From positions 1 through 50,145 of the forward strand of contig JAKUPT010000018.1 in NCBI GenBank assembly GCA_022450595.1: DNA of 50,145 nt. The letters run 5' to 3'. The first letter of the stretch is position 1; every line of letters begins with the position of its first letter. Source of the stretch: Bdellovibrionales bacterium (GTDB lineage: Bacteria; Bdellovibrionota; Bdellovibrionia; Bdellovibrionales; UBA1609). Shown piece after piece: positions 43,331-50,145 of the stretch. The notes below the pieces were generated by a model, which did not search any database, was not told where the DNA came from, and saw only the letters and a list, made by a program, of their open reading frames with translations. The position numbers were made by a program, and so were the translations under genes.

Positions 43331-44899
43331 TTGGAAAAAAATAATAAAAATCAAGGGGTTGTAAGGTCTGCAGCAGCTATGTCATTGGGGACAATGAGTA
43401 GTCGAATTTTAGGTTTGGTGCGAGACATGGTGTTGGCAGCAGCCTTTTCCACCACTTTTAAAGATGCCTTTGTTGTAGCCTTTAGACTTCCAAACCTGTT
43501 TCGACGCCTGTTTGGTGAGGGCTCACTCAATGTGAGCTTTATCCCTGTCTACGTGGAAAAAAAATCTTTAAACCCAGGTAGTGAACAACAACTCTCCAGC
43601 GCCATTTTTAGTTTGCTCATTCTTGTCACCTCAACATTAAGTTTGTTGGGGGTGTTGTTTATGCCACAAATTATGTCAGTGGTGCTAGCCGGTGAGGGCT
43701 TTCAAAGCGTTGAGGGAAAGCTAGATATGACCATCGTGCTTGGTCGAATTATGTTTTCTTACCTGTTTTTAGTCACAACTTATGCTTTTTTTATGGCCAT
43801 TGCTAACGCTCATAAAAAGTTTTTAATCCCAGCACTGGCACCCGCAGTTTTTAACCTAGTGTTTATCATTTTTGCACTCCTTCCCAATGAATGGGGGCGT
43901 GTGGAGGGGGAAGTGGCCGCTTGGGGCGTGTTGTTTGGAGGTGTTGCACAGGTACTGATGGTGGGCGTTCAATTACTTCGTATGGGCAAAATCCCTTATT
44001 GGACACTAAAATTTAAAGTGCCGGGAGTGGCACTTGTTTTAAAAAATATGTTGCCCGGTCTTTTAGGGCTTGGTGTTTTGCAAATTATGAGTGTGGTAAA
44101 CATTTATTTTGCCAGTAGACTGAATGAAGGGGCTCATTCTTTTATTTATTTTGCCGACCGAATTTTAGAACTTCCTCAATCACTGATTGCCATATCTTTA
44201 GGGGCAGCACTTTTGCCAAGCCTGTCTGAGTATTGGTCCACAGGTGAGAAACAAAAAATGCGGAATTTTGGACAATACAGTCTAAGACTTTTGCTGTTTT
44301 TAGCCCTTCCAAGTGCGGTGGGTATGTTTGTTTTAGCAGAGCCCATAGTTAACTTACTTTACGGTCGCGGAGAGTTCTCTTTGCAAGATGTGCAAACAAC
44401 GGCGGAAATTGTAAGGCTCTACAGCTTTTTATTAGTAGCCTCTAGCTTTGTTAAAGTCTTAATTCCAAGTTTTTATGCTATTAAAAACACGCTCACACCA
44501 GCCATAGCCTCAGTGATATGTTTAATCATTCATTTAGTGATGGCGCATTTTTTGACCAACATGATGGGCTTAAATGGATTGGTGCTGGCCACGGTGATTT
44601 CTGGTTTTAACAATATGTTTTTACTTTTATTGTTTTATTTTAAACATATTGGACCTTTTATTTTTAAACCCATGTTTAAGTCTTTATATAAAATCATTCT
44701 TCCCTTGGTGGGGTTAGGGCTTGTTAGTTTTTTTGGGCACCAATTGTTACAAATGCTTTTTGAGGGACTTATTTACAAGCTCATGCTTTTGCCGCTTATT
44801 GCTATTGCGGGATTGGTGTATTTTGCCTTAGCTCACTTTTGTAGAGTTCCTGAATTTGAACCCATCAGTCGAAGGATAAAACTTAGGTTGAAGATTTAG
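43331..44899 (+). CDS. murJ: Lipid II flippase MurJ
   Basis: MurJ flips lipid II across the inner membrane for peptidoglycan synthesis. The 522 residues contain about 14 hydrophobic helices of the MOP superfamily. Signatures: SLGTMSSRILGLVRDMVLA near 18, FRLPNLFRRLFGEGSLNVSFIPVY (split RLPNLFRRLFGEGSLNVS) near 48-70, and ADRILELPQSLIAISLGAALLPSLS as ADRILELPQSLIAI and GAALLPSLS (about 275-300). The only in-frame upstream start is TTG; AGGA is 3 bases away, so spacing is short. The stop lies inside the convergent mazG gene, a 17-base overlap. Confidence 0.95.
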   Translation: MEKNNKNQGVVRSAAAMSLGTMSSRILGLVRDMVLAAAFSTTFKDAFVVAFRLPNLFRRLFGEGSLNVSFIPVYVEKKSLNPGSEQQLSSAIFSLLILVTSTLSLLGVLFMPQIMSVVLAGEGFQSVEGKLDMTIVLGRIMFSYLFLVTTYAFFMAIANAHKKFLIPALAPAVFNLVFIIFALLPNEWGRVEGEVAAWGVLFGGVAQVLMVGVQLLRMGKIPYWTLKFKVPGVALVLKNMLPGLLGLGVLQIMSVVNIYFASRLNEGAHSFIYFADRILELPQSLIAISLGAALLPSLSEYWSTGEKQKMRNFGQYSLRLLLFLALPSAVGMFVLAEPIVNLLYGRGEFSLQDVQTTAEIVRLYSFLLVASSFVKVLIPSFYAIKNTLTPAIASVICLIIHLVMAHFLTNMMGLNGLVLATVISGFNNMFLLLLFYFKHIGPFIFKPMFKSLYKIILPLVGLGLVSFFGHQLLQMLFEGLIYKLMLLPLIAIAGLVYFALAHFCRVPEFEPISRRIKLRLKI

Positions 44900-45665
44900 C
44901 TTTAATCCATAAGTTTTCAAGCTCGTCAGTGGACAATTTTTTTAAATCAGGATTTTGTTCCCACATTTTTATAAAACGACTTTCAAATTTTTTATTAGCT
45001 TTTGCAAGACAAGTTTCCGCATCGGTGCCTAAGTGTCTAGCCAGTTGACAAAGGGAGAACATTAAATCGCCAAGCTCTTCTTGGATGTGCTCAGATTCGG
45101 ATTCTTCCAGTGCCTGTTTAAGCTCTTGGTGTTCTTCTGTAACCTTGGCAAAAACTTGCTTTACATTTTCCCAATCAAAATTAAACTTTTTACTTTTAGA
45201 GCCAAGCTTATGAGATCTTAAAGTGGCCGGAAGGCTACCTGGAATTTCAGAAAAAGGTCGTTGTGCTTTTTGACCTTTTTTTTCTTGTAGTTTTATTTCT
45301 TCCCAGTTTTTCCAGACCTCATCAACTCCAGAGACTTTAGTCTTTGAAAATACATGTGGGTGGCGGCGGATCATTTTTTGATTGAGGTTTTCAATCACAT
45401 CTTCAATTTCAAACCAGCCCAGCTCTCTCGCGATTTGAGTGTTTAAAACCACCTGTAAAAGCATATCTCCCAATTCATCTTTGACTTCAACTGGGGTTTC
45501 CGAATGCACAGCTTGTGCATACTCATGGGCCTCTTCAATAGCGTAGCGAGTCAAAGTTTCTAAGTTTTGTTCCTTATCCCAAGGGCAGCCCTCGGGGCCT
45601 CTTAAATCTTCGATGACTTGAACTAAAGACTTAAAATCTTTTAGGTTTTTAGGAGGAGTTGGCAC
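44883..45665 (-). CDS. mazG: Nucleoside triphosphate pyrophosphohydrolase MazG
   Basis: MazG hydrolyses (d)NTPs to NMP and PPi and helps remove damaged nucleotides. The 260 residues have the DLRGPEGCPWDKEQNLETLT start (17-36), two EExxE-type helices, EEAHEYAQAV (about 45-54) and the KVTEEHQELKQALEESESE helix (about 190), each with a downstream ELGD (KDELGDMLLQ and EELGDLMFSL). Both halves are complete. Start GTG is preceded by AAAGG 6 bases upstream. It overlaps the end of murJ by 17 bases on the opposite strand. Confidence 0.95.
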   Translation of the reverse strand: MPTPPKNLKDFKSLVQVIEDLRGPEGCPWDKEQNLETLTRYAIEEAHEYAQAVHSETPVEVKDELGDMLLQVVLNTQIARELGWFEIEDVIENLNQKMIRRHPHVFSKTKVSGVDEVWKNWEEIKLQEKKGQKAQRPFSEIPGSLPATLRSHKLGSKSKKFNFDWENVKQVFAKVTEEHQELKQALEESESEHIQEELGDLMFSLCQLARHLGTDAETCLAKANKKFESRFIKMWEQNPDLKKLSTDELENLWIKAKSST

Positions 45666-45800
45666 ATGAAACCTTTCGTCTAGTTTTTATCTGAATTTTG
45701 CTTATATCACGTCTATAGGCTGGGAACCAGTTTGTTTGCTGTGAAAAAAATCCGATTATATATAGGTATGTTTATCTGTTATAATTAAAGACATTAAATT

Positions 45801-48227
45801 ATGGGTAGTAAAAATAAGTCTTCTAAATTAGGGGACAAAAAACATTTAAGATCTAAATACGTCGCTCCTTCACAAAAATTTTTAGAGTGGGTGGACGGCC
45901 TTGGTATTGAGCGCACCTTCTTTGGGAAGTTGGCGCAGTACCTAGATGAGCGTTTTAGACTTAAGCAAATCTCAGTTTTATTTTTTTACTGTTTAATATT
46001 AGCTTTTTTACTGTTTTATGATTTTGACCTGCCTTACAGAGTCAGTATTGGCGAAATCGCAACCACAGATATAAAATCGCCCATGGATTTAACCATTGTG
46101 GATGAAGTGGCCACCGAAGCCAAAAGACGCGAGGCCAGTAACTCTGTGCCACCAATTTTTGATTACGATCCCAGAATTTATGATGAGATTGATAACCGTA
46201 TCTATAATGCTTTTCCAAAAATGCGCAACAAAGTGCAAGAGGCCAATTGGCCTAACTACGGTGCAATTAGAGAAGAAAAGGTGAAGCAGTTTTTAGTGAA
46301 TAAATCAGAGTTTGAAGACGCCTTGGGAGCAAAAATATCCCAACGTTTATTTGAGTGGTTGGCGGATAAAGAGTTTAGTGTGCAAATTGAAAATGTCATC
46401 CAAAGAGCGCTTAGACAGTGGGCACGGATGAAAATAGTGACTGGCCCAGAGAACTACCTAAAAGAACCAAACTCAAAGTTGATCTTAAAGTCTGTTCAGC
46501 CCTCAGGTATTGAGTCCGAGTCACAAAATTTAACTAAATCAGAACTGACAAATATTAATAACTTAAAAGCCTTTAGTTTTAAAGATATTAGAGGGGTAGA
46601 GTCTTTATCTCCAAACGATCGAAATAACGCTTTGAAATTGGCTCATAGCTTGTTGGTTCCAAATGTGACTATTAACAAAAGTCAAACCAGTGAAAAGCGA
46701 GAAAAAGCGCGGGATTCGGTCCTTCCAGTGCAAATATCTATTAAAAAGAATCAAACCTTTGTAAATGAAGGTCAGGTCGTTCAGCCGATTCATATGAACA
46801 TCATTAATGAAGTTCAAAAAAAGAAAAATGAAAAGCGTGTGGACTTTGTGACCGTCATAGCTGGTTTATTTTTCTTAACTCTGATTTTAGCTTTCAACTC
46901 ATTTTTAAGAAAATATGTAAGAAGAAAAATTCAAGTAGAAAAACGCGACTACACCGTAATGGGCTTAATCTCCATTGGAACTGTGGCCTTAACAAAAATA
47001 TTTCTTTACACAATGGATGCAGCTTTTGTGAACCGGTACGGCATCCCATCTTCAGTGTTTTTATATGCAGCCCCTGTGATGGCAGCACCAATGCTTATGG
47101 GCATGTTAGTGCCTGTGGCTGAAGTGTTGTGGTTATTCACTATTTTTATGTCAATGATTCTTGGTGTGCTTGCAGACATGAGCTTTTCTTACTTTTTAAT
47201 CTGTTTAATTGGTGGCATTGTAGCAGCAAGAAGTGTGTACATTTGTAACAAACGAAATGATATTTACTGGGCTGGGATTCGAACGGGTGTTGTCAGTGCT
47301 TTTATCATTTTGTTACTTACACTTCTTGATCAGGTGGGCTCGGACACTCTTGTGAATTCTTTGCTTTGGAATGTTCCGGCAGGATTTGTTGGCGGAGTTT
47401 TATCGGCCTTTATTACAATGACTTTCTTACCAATGATTGAATCTGTATTTAATTACACCACTGATATTAAGTTATTAGAGTTGAGTAACTTGAACCATCC
47501 ATTGATGCAAGAGATGGTTGTGAAAGCTCCCGGAACTTACCATCACTGCTTAGTTGTGGGAACCATGGTGGAGGCTGCGGCTAAAAGAATTGGAGCTAAT
47601 GCCTTGCTTGGAAAGGTGATGGCATATTACCATGATATTGGTAAATCAGATCATGCTCAGTACTTTATTGAAAACCAAAGAGTGGGGTACAACCCGCATG
47701 ATCATATTTCGCCTTATATGAGTAAAACCATATTAATCGCTCATGTAAAAGATGGTGCTGAAATGGGGATAGAGTATAAGCTTGGTAAGCCTATTATTGA
47801 TGGTATTTTACAGCATCATGGAACATCTTTAATTTCCTACTTTTACAACAAAGCTATAGAAACCAAAGACCAAAGCTTGGATCAGGTTCAAGAAGATGAC
47901 TTTAGGTACCCAGGTCCTAAGCCACAGTTTAAAGAAGCGGCTCTTGTGATGTTAGCAGACAGTATTGAGGCCGCGGCAAGGTCTTTAGATGAGCCGACCA
48001 CTTCAAGGCTTCAAAATATTGTGAAAAATATTATTAAAAATAAATTTATTGATGGTCAGCTAGATGAGTGTGACCTAACTTTACGTGACCTTTCTATTAT
48101 TGAAGAGGCCTTTGAGCATGTAATTTTAGGTATGTACCACCAAAGAATTGACTACCCCACGGGTCCTGAGTCTAAAATCTCTGAAGAGACAGCCTCTATT
48201 ACACAAATTAATTCAAAAAAGGCATAA
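45801..48227 (+). CDS. pgpH: 7TM receptor with HD domain, PgpH/YqfF-like c-di-AMP phosphodiesterase
   Basis: 808 residues in the order of PgpH (7TMR-HD): a first membrane helix near 57-77, a large extracytoplasmic 7TMR-HDED domain (about 80-350) containing VGEIATTDIKSPMDLT, a block of hydrophobic helices (about 355-540), then a cytoplasmic HD domain with the metal-binding YHDIGKSDH near 610-618 and QHHGTSLISYFYNKA. PgpH enzymes cut c-di-AMP to pApA. The start is ATG with no Shine-Dalgarno, and TATAAT (45780-45785) lies 15 bases before it, so a nearly leaderless message is likely. The next gene, ybeY, is 5 bases later, the same arrangement as yqfF-yqfG in Bacillus. Confidence 0.9.
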   Translation: MGSKNKSSKLGDKKHLRSKYVAPSQKFLEWVDGLGIERTFFGKLAQYLDERFRLKQISVLFFYCLILAFLLFYDFDLPYRVSIGEIATTDIKSPMDLTIVDEVATEAKRREASNSVPPIFDYDPRIYDEIDNRIYNAFPKMRNKVQEANWPNYGAIREEKVKQFLVNKSEFEDALGAKISQRLFEWLADKEFSVQIENVIQRALRQWARMKIVTGPENYLKEPNSKLILKSVQPSGIESESQNLTKSELTNINNLKAFSFKDIRGVESLSPNDRNNALKLAHSLLVPNVTINKSQTSEKREKARDSVLPVQISIKKNQTFVNEGQVVQPIHMNIINEVQKKKNEKRVDFVTVIAGLFFLTLILAFNSFLRKYVRRKIQVEKRDYTVMGLISIGTVALTKIFLYTMDAAFVNRYGIPSSVFLYAAPVMAAPMLMGMLVPVAEVLWLFTIFMSMILGVLADMSFSYFLICLIGGIVAARSVYICNKRNDIYWAGIRTGVVSAFIILLLTLLDQVGSDTLVNSLLWNVPAGFVGGVLSAFITMTFLPMIESVFNYTTDIKLLELSNLNHPLMQEMVVKAPGTYHHCLVVGTMVEAAAKRIGANALLGKVMAYYHDIGKSDHAQYFIENQRVGYNPHDHISPYMSKTILIAHVKDGAEMGIEYKLGKPIIDGILQHHGTSLISYFYNKAIETKDQSLDQVQEDDFRYPGPKPQFKEAALVMLADSIEAAARSLDEPTTSRLQNIVKNIIKNKFIDGQLDECDLTLRDLSIIEEAFEHVILGMYHQRIDYPTGPESKISEETASITQINSKKA

Positions 48228-48232
48228 GTAAT

Positions 48233-48682
48233 ATGCAGCTGACAATCATCAAGCAAGACGCTCGTGTGCGAGTGCCCAGAGCTTATTTAGAAAAGGCTTT
48301 GATGTTTTTTTTATCCAAGCTTCCAAATAAAGATAAAAAAAAATGTATTAATAAAGATCTAACATTGGTGTTTGTAGATAAGAGGGCCATAAGATCTTTA
48401 AATAAACAGTTTAGAGCAAAAGATAAACCTACAGATGTTTTAAGCTTTGACGCCCTTGAGCCAAGCTCATTGGGGGAATTGATTTTTTCTGCTGAAGTTC
48501 TAAGCAAGCAGGCTAAAGATCATGATTTAAGCTTTCGCGATGAGCTTGTATATATGTTATATCATGGTGTATTGCATTTATGTGGGTATGATCATGAAGA
48601 GTCAGATAAGCAGGCCAAGCAAATGTTTCGTCTGCAAGACCGAGCCTTTCATGATTTTTTAAGTTTGGAGGATTCTAGGTGA
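48233..48682 (+). CDS. ybeY: Endoribonuclease YbeY
   Basis: YbeY is a zinc endoribonuclease involved in 16S rRNA 3' maturation and ribosome quality control. The 149 residues show the core KDLTLVFVDKRAIRSLNKQFR, PTDVLSFD near 79 and the zinc-site H-G-V-L-H-L-C-G-Y-D-H (HGVLHLCGYDH, about 118-128). The gene follows pgpH by 5 bases, and its stop overlaps the GTG of prfB, so pgpH, ybeY and prfB are one translationally coupled unit. Confidence 0.95.
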   Translation: MQLTIIKQDARVRVPRAYLEKALMFFLSKLPNKDKKKCINKDLTLVFVDKRAIRSLNKQFRAKDKPTDVLSFDALEPSSLGELIFSAEVLSKQAKDHDLSFRDELVYMLYHGVLHLCGYDHEESDKQAKQMFRLQDRAFHDFLSLEDSR

Positions 48683-49807
48683 GCATTGCAACTCAAGCCG
48701 ATCAAGTAAAGCAGCAGTTAAAAGAGTTTAAAAAGAGAACTCAAGACCTTCGGGGGTTTCTTTGATGTTGATAACAAAGAAAAACAACTCACTGAGATAA
48801 ATAGGCAGTCTGAAAACCCAGCCATATGGAATGATCATGAAAAAATGCAGTCACTCAATAAAGAAAAGGTGGCTGTTGAAAATGTGGTTAACAGCTGGAA
48901 TGCACTTTTTCAAAAAATTGAAGATTTAGAGGTGCTCGTTGAAATGTCGCAAGAGGAGGCTGATGAGTCTTCTTTTAATGAAGTGATTTCAGAGCTTGAT
49001 GGTATAGAGGTAAAAGTTTCTCAGTTGGAAACTCAAAGCTTATTAAGTGGCGAATTGGATCCAAACAGTTGTTATATGTCAATTAACTCTGGGGCTGGAG
49101 GGACTGAGGCCTGTGATTGGGCCCAGATGTTACTGAGAATGTATACACGCTATGCTGATTTAAAAAATTTTAAAACAGAAGTTTTATCTGTCACAGAAGG
49201 TGATGAGGCCGGAATTAAGTCGGTCACCATTCTTATTGAAGGGCCTTATGCTTATGGGCTTTTAAAGGCTGAAACAGGAGTGCACCGGTTAGTGAGAATT
49301 AGCCCATTTGATGCCAATGCAAAAAGACACACCAGTTTTACCTCTGTTTCGACGTGGCCTGAGGTCAGCGAAGAAGTTGATGTGGATTTAGATATGGAAG
49401 ATGTTCGTGTCGACACCTACCGAGCCGGAGGAAAGGGTGGTCAGCACGTAAACAAAACTGACTCCGCCGTGCGTATGACTCATGAGCCGACAGGTATTGT
49501 GGTTCAGTGTCAGTCAGAAAGATCTCAGATTCAAAACCGTGAAAAGTGTTTAAAAATGTTAAAGGCCGCTCTTTACGAAAAAGAAGTTGAAAAGCGAGAG
49601 GCTGAAAGAAATGAAGTTATTGGCGAGAAAAAAGCCAATGAGTGGGGCAGTCAAATCAGGTCATATGTTCTAGCCCCTTATCAGATGGTGAAAGACCATA
49701 GAACCAACACACAAAGCTCAGCCACCGATAAAATTTTAGACGGTGACTTGGATTTATTTATTGAGTCTTTTTTAAAAGAAAAAAACAAACTGGAAATGGC
49801 TCAATAA
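48679..49807 (+). CDS. prfB: Peptide chain release factor 2, programmed +1 frameshift
   Basis: RF2 recognises UGA and UAA stops. Translation begins at GTG 48679 and runs 28 codons to a UGA at 48763-48765. A +1 slip skipping the T at 48763 joins GAT GTT GAT and continues to 49807, giving about 375 residues. The main part contains the SPF stop-recognition tripeptide in RISPFDANAKRH and the GGQ motif in RAGGKGGQHVNKTDS, with GAGGTEACDWAQM before them. GGAGG is 7 bases before the GTG, which overlaps the ybeY stop by 4 bases. The gene is complete if the frameshift is accepted; the coordinate span contains both frames. Confidence 0.95.
48752..48765 (+). promoter_or_regulatory. prfB programmed frameshift site
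   Basis: GGGGG (48752-48756) acts as the internal Shine-Dalgarno, 3 bases before CTT TGA (48760-48765). Spacing equals E. coli prfB (GGGGG TAT CTT TGA). The base after TGA is T, not C as in E. coli. Confidence 0.95.
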
Positions 49808-50145
49808 TGTATCAGGCCTGGATTGCTAAAAGATTTTTAAGTCCAAAACAAGGTCGAATGGGTCTTTTAACTTGGCTCGGGGTGATCGGAGTGGCCATTG
49901 GTGTGGCCTCCTTGTTTTTAGCCATGGCTGTGGTGTCGGGCTATGTCACAACTTTAAAGACAAATATTATAGATATGACCGGCCATATTATGCTGATCAA
50001 CCGAGGGCAAAACTCTTTTGAGCAAATTAAAAGTGACATCGAGGATTCTGGTGGAGCCATACAGTCAATGACGCCTTTTGTGATGCTGGAAGGTGTGGCG
50101 GCTTTTAAGGGAAAGATTTCAGGCATTATGATTGAGGGGGTTGAA
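49807..50145 (+). CDS. lolC: Lipoprotein-releasing ABC transporter permease LolC/E, N-terminal part
   Basis: Only the first 113 residues are in the window. MYQAWIAKRFLSPKQGR leads to a hydrophobic helix GLLTWLGVIGVAIGVASLFLAMAVVSGY (shown here as LLTWLGVIGVAIGVASLF), the first transmembrane segment of LolC/LolE, followed by the start of the periplasmic domain with IIDMTGHIMLINR. LolCDE extracts lipoproteins from the inner membrane for outer-membrane delivery. The ATG overlaps the prfB stop by one base. LolC versus LolE can not be decided from the fragment. Confidence 0.85.
   Translation, partial: MYQAWIAKRFLSPKQGRMGLLTWLGVIGVAIGVASLFLAMAVVSGYVTTLKTNIIDMTGHIMLINRGQNSFEQIKSDIEDSGGAIQSMTPFVMLEGVAAFKGKISGIMIEGVE

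Noticed and set aside
48763-48765. Apparent nonsense codon in prfB read as a pseudogene or sequencing error
   Set aside because: The internal SD, CTT TGA and spacing match the known programmed frameshift of release factor 2, so the gene is intact.

Overview
The window is an AT-rich (roughly 40% GC by eye), densely coded bacterial chromosome segment. It carries housekeeping and envelope genes, with no insertion sequence, prophage, CRISPR array or rRNA operon visible. LpxD, LptE and LolC/E-type genes show a Gram-negative with an outer membrane. An EF-G of the mitochondrial-EFG1/spd type, many TTG/GTG starts, two PilZ proteins, large lysine-rich tails and a lipoprotein with a non-canonical FQNC lipobox together suggest a Bdellovibrionota-like (predatory 'delta') bacterium of the low-GC kind. 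That placement is inference; no 16S gene is present.

Layout. 1-3114: the 3' half of a K+-dependent membrane pyrophosphatase, a stand-alone DUF2156 acyl/aminoacyl-transferase-like gene, and lpxD convergent with it. 3287-12688: a histone-H1-like Lys/Ala-rich protein, infA, tex, topA, a HAD-like protein and a Prc/CtpA protease. 12834-15743: E1 alpha and beta of a 2-oxoacid dehydrogenase plus a methyltransferase. 15747-20529 (minus strand): a STAS-CheX fusion, pyrE, cutA, dcd and fusA, with a striking palindromic repeat cluster between pyrE and cutA. 20667-26263: a RecQ-like helicase, aat, and a UDP-xylose module (uxs, ugd, glycosyltransferase). 26260-31347: a membrane PilZ protein, M32 and S51 peptidases, a lipoprotein and an ATP-grasp protein. 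31552-35085: three related prepilin genes, the first bearing a von Willebrand A domain. 35108-40871 (minus strand): an M48 peptidase, tRNA-Glu, tRNA-Lys, purA, and a dehydrogenase/class V aminotransferase pair. 40957-50145: lptE-holA, PilZ, rpsT, murJ, mazG, pgpH-ybeY-prfB (with a +1 programmed frameshift) and the start of a lolC/E gene.

How they work together. Envelope building recurs: lpxD for lipid A, lptE for LPS export, murJ for lipid II, lolC/E for lipoprotein sorting, and uxs/ugd/GT4 for surface sugar. Translation is covered by infA, fusA, prfB, rpsT, ybeY, aat and two tRNAs. Second-messenger signalling appears as PilZ (c-di-GMP) and PgpH (c-di-AMP). The most unusual locus is the VWA-pilin/minor-pilin operon, a good candidate for a pilus-tip adhesin.

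No gap without a gene exceeds 300 bases. The largest are 29066-29330, where I see only the strong ribosome binding site of the lipoprotein, and 17207-17468, which holds the repeat cluster.
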